Origin: UBA6265 sp964526965
Lineage (GTDB): Bacteria; Chloroflexota; Chloroflexia; Thermomicrobiales; UBA6265
Reading direction: 5' to 3'
Length of the DNA stretch: 64,000 nt
NCBI GenBank assembly: GCA_964526965.1
Contig: CAZGML010000012.1
Span: 8,716 to 72,715, forward strand
Positions 40,441 through 49,582 of the stretch are shown here, in pieces. Position numbers and translations under genes: made by a program. Below the pieces are notes generated by a model. The model did not search any database, had not been told where the DNA came from, and worked only from the letters and a program-made list of their open reading frames with translations. Position 1 is the first letter of the stretch, and every line of letters starts with the position of its first letter.

Positions 40441-43400
40441 TTGAACGCCAAAACCGACCCATCGTCATTACGTAACATCGTAGAAGAGATCATCGCTGAA
40501 CGGCGGCAGCATCCCGCTGTTCAGTCGACGTACCGCCTCCAGTTCAACCGTGATTTCACCTTCGCCGATGCGATGAATCTGGTGCCGTATTTTGCTGATC
40601 TGGGCGTGAGCCATCTGTATGCTTCACCGATTTTTACCGCCGCTCCCGGTTCAATGCACGGCTACGATGTGGTTGATTACTCGACCATCAACCCCGAGAT
40701 CGGTACGCGGGAACAACTCGACGCACTTGTGGCCGAGTTGCGCGCACATGACATGGGCCTTGTTATCGACTTCGTTCCCAACCACATGGGTATCGAGCAC
40801 GGGGCAAATGCCTGGTGGCAGGACGTGCTCGAGAACGGACGCATGAGCCGGTACGCCGATCATTTCGATATCGATTGGCACCCCATAAAGCGTGAACTGC
40901 GGAACAAGGTGTTACTGCCGTTTCTCGGTGGACAGTATGGCGAGATCCTCGAGCGTGGCGAACTGCGTTTGGCCTACGAGGATGGTCGGTTCACGGTCCA
41001 TTATTGGGAGACACCGTTCCCCCTTGATGCACGTACCTATCCGGTCATCCTGCAGCAAGTGCGAGCGAGCCTTGAGCATGACGTCGATCCGGAGGATATC
41101 GATGTCCTCGAGCTTGAGAGCATTATTCACGCATTTGAGCGACTGCCTGTTGCGAACGACGATGATCCATCAGCGGAGGAAATCGAGAGCCGGCACCGTG
41201 AGCAGATCGTGACCCAGCGACGCCTCTCGGACCTGGTGGAGCGGAACGACAAAATAGCGCAATCTATTGAGCAAGAGGTTACCCGGTTGAATGGCAACCC
41301 GGAGGATTCGGATTCTTTCGACGACCTCGACGAACTGCTCAGCTTGCAGCCATGGCGTCTCAGCTTCTGGCGTGTCGCCAGCGAGGAGATCAACTACCGC
41401 CGCTTCTTCGCTATCAACACGCTGGCTGCTATCCGTCAGGAAGAACCAGCAGTCTTCGCCGATTCGCATGAGTTGCTGATTGACCTGCTTGTGAGCGGTA
41501 CGATCGATGGCGTTCGGTACGACCATACCGATGGGCTGTGGGATCCGGAACGCTACTTCCACGATGTTCAGGCGGCATTTTTGCGCGCCGCCGTGCGCGA
41601 ACGAATTGAGCCGGAATCCGACGAGGCATGGGATGAAATGGTCCCTGAACTCGAGCAGGAGATTCGCTCCGCCCTGCAAGCGATTGCAGACGGCGATCGA
41701 ATCTGGCCCGTGTGGACCATTGCCGAGAAGATCCTCGAGCACGGTGAGCCACTCCCGCAAAGCTGGAAAATCAGCGGGACGGTTGGCTACGAGTTCATGC
41801 AGCATGCAACCGGCGTGCTGGTGAATCCGCAAAGTCGCTCGCTGTTCGACAAGATTTATCAACGGTATACGGGTGAACGGATTCGTTATATCGATCTCGT
41901 CTATGAAATGAAGCTCGCACAGGTGAGGGAGGCATTTGCGAGTGAGCTCAATGTGCTCACCAGTGTGGCCAACCGCATTTCGGAATCGGACCGGCATTCC
42001 CGCGATTTCACGTTTAATTCGCTCAGGGTTGCCCTGCGCGAGGTGATCGCCAGTTTCAATGTCTACCGCACCTACACCACCTGCCGTGATCCCGAAGTAA
42101 CCGAGCACGATCGTGATACGATCGACGCCGCTGTAGACGAGGCGATTCGTCGCAATCCACGGCTCGATTCTTCTGTCTTCGAGTTCATTCGCCAGGCATT
42201 GTTGCTGCATCACACCGGTGAAGCCGAAGAGCGCCGCTACGCTCCCTGCCACTTCGCCATGAAACTACAGCAACTCACTGGCCCGGTGATGGCAAAAGGC
42301 CTGGAAGACACGACGTTTTACCGCTTCAACCGCCTGACCAGTTTGAACGAGGTGGGTGGAGACCCGGCGAAATTCGGGGCCAGCGTCGGCGAGTTTCATC
42401 GACAGAACCAGGCACGGCTGACCGGGTGGCCACAGTCGATGATTAATTCGTCCACGCACGATACCAAGCGCTCCGAGGATGTCCGCTCCGCGATCAGCGT
42501 ACTCAGCGAACGCCCGACGGAGTGGCGAGCCGGAATTAACCGTTGGACGCGCCAGAACCGTCGCTTCAAGGTGAAGATCGATGGCGCGCTTGCACCTCAT
42601 CGTGTGGACGAATGGATGCTTTACCAAACGCTTGTCGGCACCTGGCCGAACAACGGATCGGCCGGGCTCGATGCAACCTACATTGAGCGCATCCAGGCCT
42701 ATCTGCTCAAGGTGGTGCGCGAGGCCGGGAGGTTTAGCAACTGGATCAATCCTGACGAGGAGTACGAAACCGCGCTCCAAAACTTCATTGCCGGTGTGCT
42801 CAACAACCGACGCGCCCGTGCGTTTCAAAAGGATTTCAATGAGTTTGTGGTGCAGCAGCGCGATGCCGTTATGATCAACGCGCTCAGCCAACAGGTGATG
42901 AAGCTCACCTCGCCAGGAGTTCCGGATATCTACCAGGGCACCGAGGTGTGGGACGATAGCCTGGTTGATCCCGATAATCGCCGACCAGTCGACTTCGAGT
43001 CGCGCAGCCGTATGTTGCACGATAATTCATCTATATCCCGGCTCATCGCCGACCGGTTGAATGGCGGCATCAAGCTCGAGTTAACCCGCACGCTTCTGCA
43101 GCATCGCCGCGAAAATCCGGCGCTCTATGCGGATGGTGAGTATACCCATGTGCGAATCAGCGGCCCGCAGGCAGAGCATGTCGTCGCCTACACCCGTGAA
43201 TACGAAGGCACCACGATGCTGGTTGTCTTGCCGCGCCTCCTGTACCTGCTTACGGAAGGTGGCGACGTGTTTGGAAATGCGGATATCTGGGCGGATACGG
43301 AGTTGCAGCTGCCTGCGTCGTTGAATACCAATGGCTGGAGCAACCTGTTCACGAAGGAAACTGTCGACGCTCCGACCGATGTCTCGGTGCTCTTCGCCCA

Positions 43401-43446
43401 AATGCCGCTTGCGTTTCTGACCAGGGAAGGAGATCCCAACGCATGA
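40441..43446 (+). CDS. treY: Maltooligosyl trehalose synthase
   Basis: Converts the reducing-end linkage of a maltooligosaccharide to an alpha-1,1 bond, the first step of the TreY-TreZ trehalose route. The 1001-aa GH13 protein opens with STYRLQFNRDFTFADA and SHLYASPIF, then GYDVVDYSTINPEIG. The catalytic motifs are GVRYDHTDGLWDP and VWTIAEKIL, and the substrate box is STHDTKRSEDVR. The length is somewhat above the usual 720-900 aa owing to inserted charged stretches in the middle. The start is TTG with AGGAG 8 nt upstream. It overlaps treZ by 4 bp. Confidence 0.95.
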   Translation: MNAKTDPSSLRNIVEEIIAERRQHPAVQSTYRLQFNRDFTFADAMNLVPYFADLGVSHLYASPIFTAAPGSMHGYDVVDYSTINPEIGTREQLDALVAELRAHDMGLVIDFVPNHMGIEHGANAWWQDVLENGRMSRYADHFDIDWHPIKRELRNKVLLPFLGGQYGEILERGELRLAYEDGRFTVHYWETPFPLDARTYPVILQQVRASLEHDVDPEDIDVLELESIIHAFERLPVANDDDPSAEEIESRHREQIVTQRRLSDLVERNDKIAQSIEQEVTRLNGNPEDSDSFDDLDELLSLQPWRLSFWRVASEEINYRRFFAINTLAAIRQEEPAVFADSHELLIDLLVSGTIDGVRYDHTDGLWDPERYFHDVQAAFLRAAVRERIEPESDEAWDEMVPELEQEIRSALQAIADGDRIWPVWTIAEKILEHGEPLPQSWKISGTVGYEFMQHATGVLVNPQSRSLFDKIYQRYTGERIRYIDLVYEMKLAQVREAFASELNVLTSVANRISESDRHSRDFTFNSLRVALREVIASFNVYRTYTTCRDPEVTEHDRDTIDAAVDEAIRRNPRLDSSVFEFIRQALLLHHTGEAEERRYAPCHFAMKLQQLTGPVMAKGLEDTTFYRFNRLTSLNEVGGDPAKFGASVGEFHRQNQARLTGWPQSMINSSTHDTKRSEDVRSAISVLSERPTEWRAGINRWTRQNRRFKVKIDGALAPHRVDEWMLYQTLVGTWPNNGSAGLDATYIERIQAYLLKVVREAGRFSNWINPDEEYETALQNFIAGVLNNRRARAFQKDFNEFVVQQRDAVMINALSQQVMKLTSPGVPDIYQGTEVWDDSLVDPDNRRPVDFESRSRMLHDNSSISRLIADRLNGGIKLELTRTLLQHRRENPALYADGEYTHVRISGPQAEHVVAYTREYEGTTMLVVLPRLLYLLTEGGDVFGNADIWADTELQLPASLNTNGWSNLFTKETVDAPTDVSVLFAQMPLAFLTREGDPNA

Positions 43447-45257
43447 CAGACTGGAGAATGAGCCTGGGGGCGGATATCCGCGACGATGGTGTGGAGTTCG
43501 CCGTGTGGGCACCGGACCACGATCAGGTCAAGGTCGTCGTCGCCGATCATCACGGTGAACGCGTTTTGGAGATGTCTCTCGGCGAGCAGGGGGTTTGGAG
43601 AACCACGGATCCGCAAGCGGGAGCGGGATCGCGCTATGCATTTCTGCCCGGGGAGGAACCAGAGACACCCGACTTCTACAGCCGCAGTCAGCCAGCGGGG
43701 GTACATGCCCGTTCGGAAGTCATCGATCCTGACCTCTTCGAATGGACCGATCAGGACTGGCAGGGAATTCCTGCGGAAGAGGCGATCATCTACGAGCTGC
43801 ATGTCGGCACATATACGCAGGAAGGCACCTGGAATGCGCTGACCGATCAAATCCCCACCCTGAAGGACCTCGGCGTAACGGTTCTGGAGATTATGCCGGT
43901 TTCAGAGTGCCCCGGCGATCGTAATTGGGGGTACGACGGCGTGTATCATTTCGCGCCAGCCAGCTATTACGGCACTCCGGATGATATGCGGCGCTTTGTG
44001 GACACTGCCCATCAGCACGGACTCGCGGTCATCCTGGATGTTGTCTACAACCACTTCGGTCCCGAAGGCAATTACACTGGCCGCTTCAGCCCGTATTACC
44101 TGAGCGAATCGCACGAGACGGACTGGGGCCCGGCGCTGAACTGGGACGGCGAGCACAGCGACATGGTGCGGCAGTGGGCGATCGATAACGTCTGTTACTG
44201 GGTGGACGAATTCCACATCGATGGCTTCCGTCTCGATGCCACCCATGCCATGGTCGATGATGGCCCCAGGCACATCATCCAGGAACTTGGTGAGCGGGTT
44301 CGGGAAGTCGCTGGAGACAAAACATTGCTCCTGTACGCCGAGGATGGCCGGCACGATATCCGTCGTGCTCGCTCAATTGAGCGGGGCGGTGAAGGGATGG
44401 ACGGCACCTGGGCGGATGATTTCCACCACGAGATGCGCTTACACCTCACCAACGACAAGGAAATGTGGCTCAAGCACTATGCAGGCACCACCCTGAGCAT
44501 AGCCGAGACGATTAATAGCGGTTTCGGTCCCACAACGTTCAAAAAGGGAGATGAGTACGCCGTCGAGTCGACCGATCCCGGCCATGCATTCGTAATCGCC
44601 CTGCAGAACCATGACCAGGTGGGGAATCTGCCACTGGGAGAACGCATTCATCACGTCATCAATGAGGACCGCTACAAGGTCGCGAGCGTGTTGCTTCTCT
44701 TCGCACCGGAGACGCCACTTCTCTTTATGGGCCAGGAGTTTGCTGCCAGCACTCCGTTCAGTTACTTCACCGATATGCCGGAGGAGCTGGGCAAGCTGGT
44801 GACGGAAGGACGACGCCGCGAGTTCGCCGAGCTCGGCGCCTTTGGCAATGATGACCTGCGCGATTCGATTCCCGATCCGCAGGCGTGGCTGACTTTCGAG
44901 CGCTCGAAGTTGCGGCTTAATGAGCGCGAGTCACATAAAGAGGTCTATGCACTCTACCAGGATCTCATCGCGCTACGGAAGTCCGAAGGCGCCTTGCAGG
45001 GAGGCGACCGATCCCGCACCAGGGCAGTGGCAGAGGGAGCTGAGCTGCTCTCCGTTCGTCGCTGGAACGACGAGCAGGAGCTTCTGCTTGTTGCGAATTT
45101 CGGCCCGGAAACCAGTATGCCGTTGGACGATGGCTGGCTGATAGCGCTCTCCACGCAGGATGAACGCTACGGTGGCCACGGTGAGCCGATGATCTACGGT
45201 AGTAATTTCGGCACGATACCCGCACGCACAGCACTAGTGCTTCGGCGGGATCGCTAG
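43443..45257 (+). CDS. treZ: Maltooligosyl trehalose trehalohydrolase
   Basis: Releases trehalose from the maltooligosyl trehalose made by TreY. Of 604 aa, residues 1-90 are the N-terminal CBM48-like domain (VEFAVWAPDHDQVKV). The GH13 barrel follows, with DVVYNHFGPEGNY, DGFRLDATHAMVDD (nucleophile Asp), LLYAEDGR (acid Glu) and LQNHDQVGNLP. Its ATG overlaps the treY stop. The debranching partner treX is not in the window. Its TAG stop shares a CTAG with the stop of the convergent marC-like gene. Confidence 0.95.
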   Translation: MTDWRMSLGADIRDDGVEFAVWAPDHDQVKVVVADHHGERVLEMSLGEQGVWRTTDPQAGAGSRYAFLPGEEPETPDFYSRSQPAGVHARSEVIDPDLFEWTDQDWQGIPAEEAIIYELHVGTYTQEGTWNALTDQIPTLKDLGVTVLEIMPVSECPGDRNWGYDGVYHFAPASYYGTPDDMRRFVDTAHQHGLAVILDVVYNHFGPEGNYTGRFSPYYLSESHETDWGPALNWDGEHSDMVRQWAIDNVCYWVDEFHIDGFRLDATHAMVDDGPRHIIQELGERVREVAGDKTLLLYAEDGRHDIRRARSIERGGEGMDGTWADDFHHEMRLHLTNDKEMWLKHYAGTTLSIAETINSGFGPTTFKKGDEYAVESTDPGHAFVIALQNHDQVGNLPLGERIHHVINEDRYKVASVLLLFAPETPLLFMGQEFAASTPFSYFTDMPEELGKLVTEGRRREFAELGAFGNDDLRDSIPDPQAWLTFERSKLRLNERESHKEVYALYQDLIALRKSEGALQGGDRSRTRAVAEGAELLSVRRWNDEQELLLVANFGPETSMPLDDGWLIALSTQDERYGGHGEPMIYGSNFGTIPARTALVLRRDR

Positions 45258-45850
45258 AATCCGGCTTCCTTAATCGTTTCCACCAGGCCTGTCAGCAACA
45301 TTTCGGTGGCGATGAGCACCAGGATCATCCCCATCAGGCGTTCCATCGCCATCAGGCCGCGATCTCCCAGAAGCTTGCGCAGGTCGGATCCGAGGTAGAG
45401 GATGATGAGTGTGGCCGTCCACGCGATGAGAATTGCCGCCAGCCAAACCGGCCAGCGGTCTGGCTCCTGGGCGATGAGCAAGAGTTCGGTCGCGAGAATT
45501 GAAGGACCGGCGATGTAGGGAATCGCAATTGGCACCACGAATGGTTCATCTTCGATCTCAACCCGCATGTTCTTTTCCTGAGTCGGGAAGATGAGCCGTA
45601 GTGCGATAAGCATCAGCATAACGCCACCGGCGGCTGTCATGGCAGGTATCGAAATGCTGAGCATGTTCAGCAATCCCTGACCGGTAAACATGAATACCAG
45701 CATGATGCCGAGTGCGATCAGGCACTCCCGCACGATAATCCGCTTGTGTTTGGCGGGATCCACATCCTTCAGGGCGGCCAGCATGGCCGGCACGATGCCG
45801 AGCGGACTAATCACAAAGAAGAAGAGGAGGGCGGCATTTGGTAAGGGCAT
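45254..45850 (-). CDS. MarC-family integral membrane protein
   Basis: A 198-aa protein with six predicted TM helices, the layout of MarC/YhgN/UPF0056. LFFFVISPLGIVPAMLAAL opens the first helix pair, and GGVMLMLIALRLIF and VPIAIPYIAGPSILATELLLI are conserved blocks of the family. Despite the name, MarC has no proven role in antibiotic resistance; the transported compound is unknown. The start at 45850 is set by GGAAAGG 5 nt upstream; an ATG 18 nt earlier is in frame but lacks an SD. It is convergent with treZ and shares the CTAG at their ends. Confidence 0.88.
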   Translation of the reverse strand: MPLPNAALLFFFVISPLGIVPAMLAALKDVDPAKHKRIIVRECLIALGIMLVFMFTGQGLLNMLSISIPAMTAAGGVMLMLIALRLIFPTQEKNMRVEIEDEPFVVPIAIPYIAGPSILATELLLIAQEPDRWPVWLAAILIAWTATLIILYLGSDLRKLLGDRGLMAMERLMGMILVLIATEMLLTGLVETIKEAGF

Positions 45851-45955
45851 CGTTGCCTTTCCGGTCATCGCCTGTGAGAGACGATGTTCGAGATTTGCTC
45901 ACCGTTGAGCACGTGGAGATACGTAAAGGTCTCGGAGCCCAAGTGTATCCGGAAA

Positions 45956-45985
45956 GCAGAAAGGGCGACCAACTGGCCGCCCTTT
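45956..45985 (-). terminator. Intrinsic terminator of the molybdenum hydroxylase gene
   Basis: AAAGGGCG (45960-45967) pairs with CGCCCTTT (45978-45985), with further CC/GG pairing inside after one mismatch. On the minus strand TTTCTGCTTTCC follows. It lies 15 bp after the hydroxylase stop. Confidence 0.75.
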
Positions 45986-45999
45986 GCACGATGCTGTAT

Positions 46000-48330
46000 C
46001 TAATCAGCAGCTTTGGCTGCCTCCGCCTCCCGGATCGCCTTCCAGATGCGTTGTGGAGTTAGCGGAATATCCACGTGACTGATACCCCACGGCTCGAGTG
46101 CATCGATCACCGCGTTGGCGGTGGCAGGTGTGGCGCCGATAGTTGCGGCTTCACCAATTCCCTTCACGCCCATCTCGTTGATGTAGGTCGGCGTGGTGGT
46201 GTGATGCGTCTCAAACGTCGGGAAGTCGGACGCACGCGGCATTGCGTAGTCGTTCAGCGTACCGGTGAGCAATTCGCCGTTCTCGTCGTAGTGCAGCTCT
46301 TCGAGCATTGCTTGCCCAATACCCTGGGCAAGGCCACCATGAACCTGACCCGTGACCAGCACCGGGCTCATGATCGGCCCGCAGTCGTCAACGGAGATGT
46401 ATCGCAGCCATTCCACTTCGCCGGTATCCGGGAAGACCTCTACTACGGCTACGTGGGTGCCGAACGGGAATGTGGTGCCGCTTGGCCGGAAGAAGTCGGT
46501 AGATTCGAGGCCACTTTCCATGTCGTCTGGCAGGTCGCCGCTATAGGCAAGGGCGGAAATCTCAGAGAGGGTCACGCCGGTATCTGGCACGCCTTTCACG
46601 CGGAACTTGCCATCTTCCACCTCGATATCGTCGACACTTGCTTCGAGAATGTGCGCCGCAATCGCCTTTGCCTTCTCCTGAATCTTGCGGAGGCTGGCCA
46701 TCAGGGCAGCCCCGCCAACGGCGAGTCCGCGGCTACCCATGGTGCCCCGGCCCTGCGGCGTGTTGGCGGTATCGCCGTGGTGGACCACGACATCATTGAA
46801 ATCGGCCCCGATCATATCGGACGCCATTTGGGCGAAGGTCGTCTCCTGACCCTGCCCGTGCGGTGAGATGCCGGTAAAGATACTCACATGCCCGCCTGGC
46901 TCTACGCGGACCGTGCTGCTCTCATAGGGGCCAAAGCCACAAATCTCCACGTAACTGGCCAGCCCGATACCGATGTATCGACCTTCCCTACGTAGTCGAG
47001 CCTGCTCTTCTCGCAACGCGGCGTAATCGGATTCCTTCAGCGCCTTGTCCAGCGCCTTGTCGTATTCGCCAGTGTCGTACTGTGGCCCCGCCAGCGTATC
47101 GAACGGAAACTGTTCGGGCTGAATGAAGTTGGTGCGTCGAATCTCGACCGGGTCCATGCCGGATTCATCGGCGAGCAGGTCGACGATGCGCTCGATGTAG
47201 AACGCAGCCTCGGGTCGGCCTGCACCACGATACGCACCGTTTGCACCAGTGTTCGTGTAAATGCTCAACACTTCGTAATCGATCGCCGGGATGTCATAGC
47301 AGCCGGTTGCCATGATAAACGTTGAGTTGCCCAGGTCTAATCCCTTGGGCCAGGCACCGGCATCGAGAAGTACCCGACACCGCAAGGCGGTGATCTTGCC
47401 GTCTTCCGCCATCGCTGCTTCAACTTCTGCGATCTGGTTGCGACCGTGGCTACTGGCGAGGATGTTTTCCGACCGCGTTTCAATCCACTTCACCGGCTGC
47501 TTCAGTTTGTGAGCAGCTGCGGCAACGAGGAAATCCTCGTAGTACGGACCGATTTTTTGGCCAAACCCGCCGCCAACTTCAGGCGCTATCACGCGAACTT
47601 TCGCCTGGCTCAGGCCTAGTGCGTCAGCAATCGAGTTGCGGTTGGTGTGTGGCGCCTGCGTACTTGTCCATACCGTGAGTCCATGAACGGGATCCGGCTG
47701 GGCCGCAACTGCGCGTCCTTCCATTGGGATCGCAGCCATGCGCGGACTGTGGATTACTTCTTTGATCGTCCACTTCGCATCAGCGAACGCTGCATCTACG
47801 TCGCCACCGCGGTGGCCACCATGCCGCGCCCCGATGTTGTTGGGGACATTCGGATAAATGCGCGGTGCATCGTCCTTAATCGCCTCATAAACGTCGGTAA
47901 GCACTGGCAATGGATCGATATCCACCATCACCATTTCGGAGGCGTCTACGGCCTCTCCTGCGGTCCTGGCAATGACGATTGCAACCGGATGCCCAACGTA
48001 CCGGACAGTACCGCTGGCGAGCGGTGGAACCGGTGGCTTGGGAATCTTGCCGTCGTCGCCTTCATCGCCTTCGCCGACGGCTTCCGTCGCGACGTTTTCA
48101 AAGAGAGTGTCCAGGTCGTCCCCGGTGTATACGGCCACAACGCCGGGCATCGCCAGGGCTTCTTCGATGTCGTAGCCGGTGATTTTTCCATGCGGCTCGA
48201 TGCTGCGCACAATGGCGGCGTGCAGCATGCCGGGAATCTTGAGGTCGTCGACGTACGTCGAGGTTCCGGTAATCAGCCTGGGGTCTTCCTTACGGCGGAC
48301 GCTGGCGCCCACCATCTTACTCATGACCAT
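46000..48330 (-). CDS. Molybdenum hydroxylase large subunit (form II CoxL / xanthine dehydrogenase family)
   Basis: A 776-aa molybdopterin-cytosine-dinucleotide-binding subunit. GASVRRKEDPRLITGTSTYVDD (in part) is the N-terminal family start, and GGGFGQKIGPYYED is the cofactor loop. AYRGAGRPEAAFYIERIVD carries AYRGAGR rather than AYRCSFR, so it is not a form I aerobic CO dehydrogenase. GIGEAATIGA near residue 724 supplies the catalytic Glu. The substrate is unknown: aldehydes, purines or aromatic heterocycles are possible. No FAD (CoxM) or 2Fe-2S (CoxS) subunit lies next to it. GGAG is 8 nt before the ATG. Confidence 0.9.
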   Translation of the reverse strand: MVMSKMVGASVRRKEDPRLITGTSTYVDDLKIPGMLHAAIVRSIEPHGKITGYDIEEALAMPGVVAVYTGDDLDTLFENVATEAVGEGDEGDDGKIPKPPVPPLASGTVRYVGHPVAIVIARTAGEAVDASEMVMVDIDPLPVLTDVYEAIKDDAPRIYPNVPNNIGARHGGHRGGDVDAAFADAKWTIKEVIHSPRMAAIPMEGRAVAAQPDPVHGLTVWTSTQAPHTNRNSIADALGLSQAKVRVIAPEVGGGFGQKIGPYYEDFLVAAAAHKLKQPVKWIETRSENILASSHGRNQIAEVEAAMAEDGKITALRCRVLLDAGAWPKGLDLGNSTFIMATGCYDIPAIDYEVLSIYTNTGANGAYRGAGRPEAAFYIERIVDLLADESGMDPVEIRRTNFIQPEQFPFDTLAGPQYDTGEYDKALDKALKESDYAALREEQARLRREGRYIGIGLASYVEICGFGPYESSTVRVEPGGHVSIFTGISPHGQGQETTFAQMASDMIGADFNDVVVHHGDTANTPQGRGTMGSRGLAVGGAALMASLRKIQEKAKAIAAHILEASVDDIEVEDGKFRVKGVPDTGVTLSEISALAYSGDLPDDMESGLESTDFFRPSGTTFPFGTHVAVVEVFPDTGEVEWLRYISVDDCGPIMSPVLVTGQVHGGLAQGIGQAMLEELHYDENGELLTGTLNDYAMPRASDFPTFETHHTTTPTYINEMGVKGIGEAATIGATPATANAVIDALEPWGISHVDIPLTPQRIWKAIREAEAAKAAD

Positions 48331-48464
48331 GGTGCATGCTCCGATTGTGCTGACGCCGTGGGCGTCAGAAGCGGTCGATTGGAATCAGTTTGGGGGAGAA
48401 ATCGGGGAGCGTCAAATCTGCTCCGGAGTATTATTCCTGTACGATTTACTGTAAGGAGCCCGAC

Positions 48465-48659
48465 ATGCCGTACAAGAGGCCACGATTTTGGCTGGAGATG
48501 CTGATTCTCGGATTCATGCTGGTCTTCGGCATGGCAACCCTGCACGCGTGGTTGCCATCTGGCTGGGGCTCCGCAGCACGCGTGTTATACGCAGCAGCAT
48601 TATTCGGCACCTACGCGCTTCATTACGAGCGACAGTGGAACAGGGAGGAGGGGACGTGA
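48465..48659 (+). CDS. 64-aa two-TM membrane protein
   Basis: A small gene with a clear SD (AAGGAG, 6 nt before the ATG). The peptide has basic residues at the start (MPYKRPRFW), a hydrophobic helix (LEMLILGFMLVFGMATLHAW), a short loop and a second helix (AARVLYAAALFGTYALHY), ending in a charged tail. Both ends should face the cytoplasm. No family recognised. The frame is open upstream, but without an SD. It diverges from the hydroxylase gene and could be linked to it or be independent. Confidence 0.7.
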   Translation: MPYKRPRFWLEMLILGFMLVFGMATLHAWLPSGWGSAARVLYAAALFGTYALHYERQWNREEGT

Positions 48660-48696
48660 CCGCTACAGGTCACACCCACTCACCCTGGAATAGTTA

Positions 48697-49578
48697 CTAA
48701 CTCGTGGTGGCGTGCTCGCCCAATCCGGCCGGACCAGACCGAGCCCTCACGAACAATGTGATTGCAATCAGCGTCACGATGTATGGCAAGGCCACCAGCA
48801 GGTCGCTGGAGATCGGGAAGCCCGGTGTGCTTTGGGCCTGGACCTGAATGCCGTCAGCAGCACCAAAGAGCAGGGCTGCGCCGAGTGCCCCCCAGGGGGT
48901 CCAGCCACCCAGAATCACCGCTGCCAGCGCGATAAAACCGCGACCATTGGTCATTTCAAGCGTGAAGTAACTCAGGTTTCCAATGCTCAGGTATGCACCA
49001 CCAAGGCCGGCGAGCGCGCCACTTGCGAGCACGGCCCCGTATCGATACAAGGTGAGGTTGATGCCCGCACTCACAGCCGCCTGTGGGTGTTCACCACAGG
49101 ATTGCAACCGCAGCCCCTGTTTGGTTTTGAACAGGAAGAACGCCACCACCGGCACGAGCGCGAACGCAATCGGTACCAGAATGCTCATGTCCCAGAAGCT
49201 GGGCAGGCTCGTCACCCGCTCACTGCCACCTGCCGAATCCCAGATGGCCTTCACCAGGAATGCAGTCAGCCCCATCGCGATCAGGTTCACCGCAGTGCCA
49301 ACCACGATCTGGTTTCCGTGGAAGGTGATACTCCAGACCGCGTGGATTAATGCCCCTGCCATCGCGCACAGCACGCCGATCAACAGCCCGGCATACACGT
49401 TGCCGGTCCAGTAGGTTCCCGCTACAGCGAAGAACGCACCGGTGAGCATCAGCCCCTCCAGCGCGATGTTGATAACGCCGGATCGCTCGGAAATGAGTCC
49501 GCCCAGCGCGGCGAGAATCAAAGGAGTGCTGACGCGGAGAATACGGGTGAGCAAATCGAGTGTGAAGAAGTCTTCCAT
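48697..49578 (-). CDS. ABC transporter permease, BMP/nucleoside type (second permease)
   Basis: A 293-aa inner-membrane subunit of the BPD_transp_2 family with about eight to nine TM helices. LAALGGLISERSGVINIALEGLMLTGAFFAV (in pieces) is the conserved N-terminal block, and GGAYLSIGNLSYFTLEMTNGRGFIALAAVILGGWTP (in pieces) the cytoplasmic coupling region. It resembles NupQ/YufQ of nucleoside importers. The ATG at 49578 lies 4 bp after the first permease stop, with GAGGAG 9 nt upstream. It forms a heterodimer with the preceding permease. Confidence 0.92.
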   Translation of the reverse strand: MEDFFTLDLLTRILRVSTPLILAALGGLISERSGVINIALEGLMLTGAFFAVAGTYWTGNVYAGLLIGVLCAMAGALIHAVWSITFHGNQIVVGTAVNLIAMGLTAFLVKAIWDSAGGSERVTSLPSFWDMSILVPIAFALVPVVAFFLFKTKQGLRLQSCGEHPQAAVSAGINLTLYRYGAVLASGALAGLGGAYLSIGNLSYFTLEMTNGRGFIALAAVILGGWTPWGALGAALLFGAADGIQVQAQSTPGFPISSDLLVALPYIVTLIAITLFVRARSGPAGLGEHATTS

Positions 49579-49582
49579 AACG

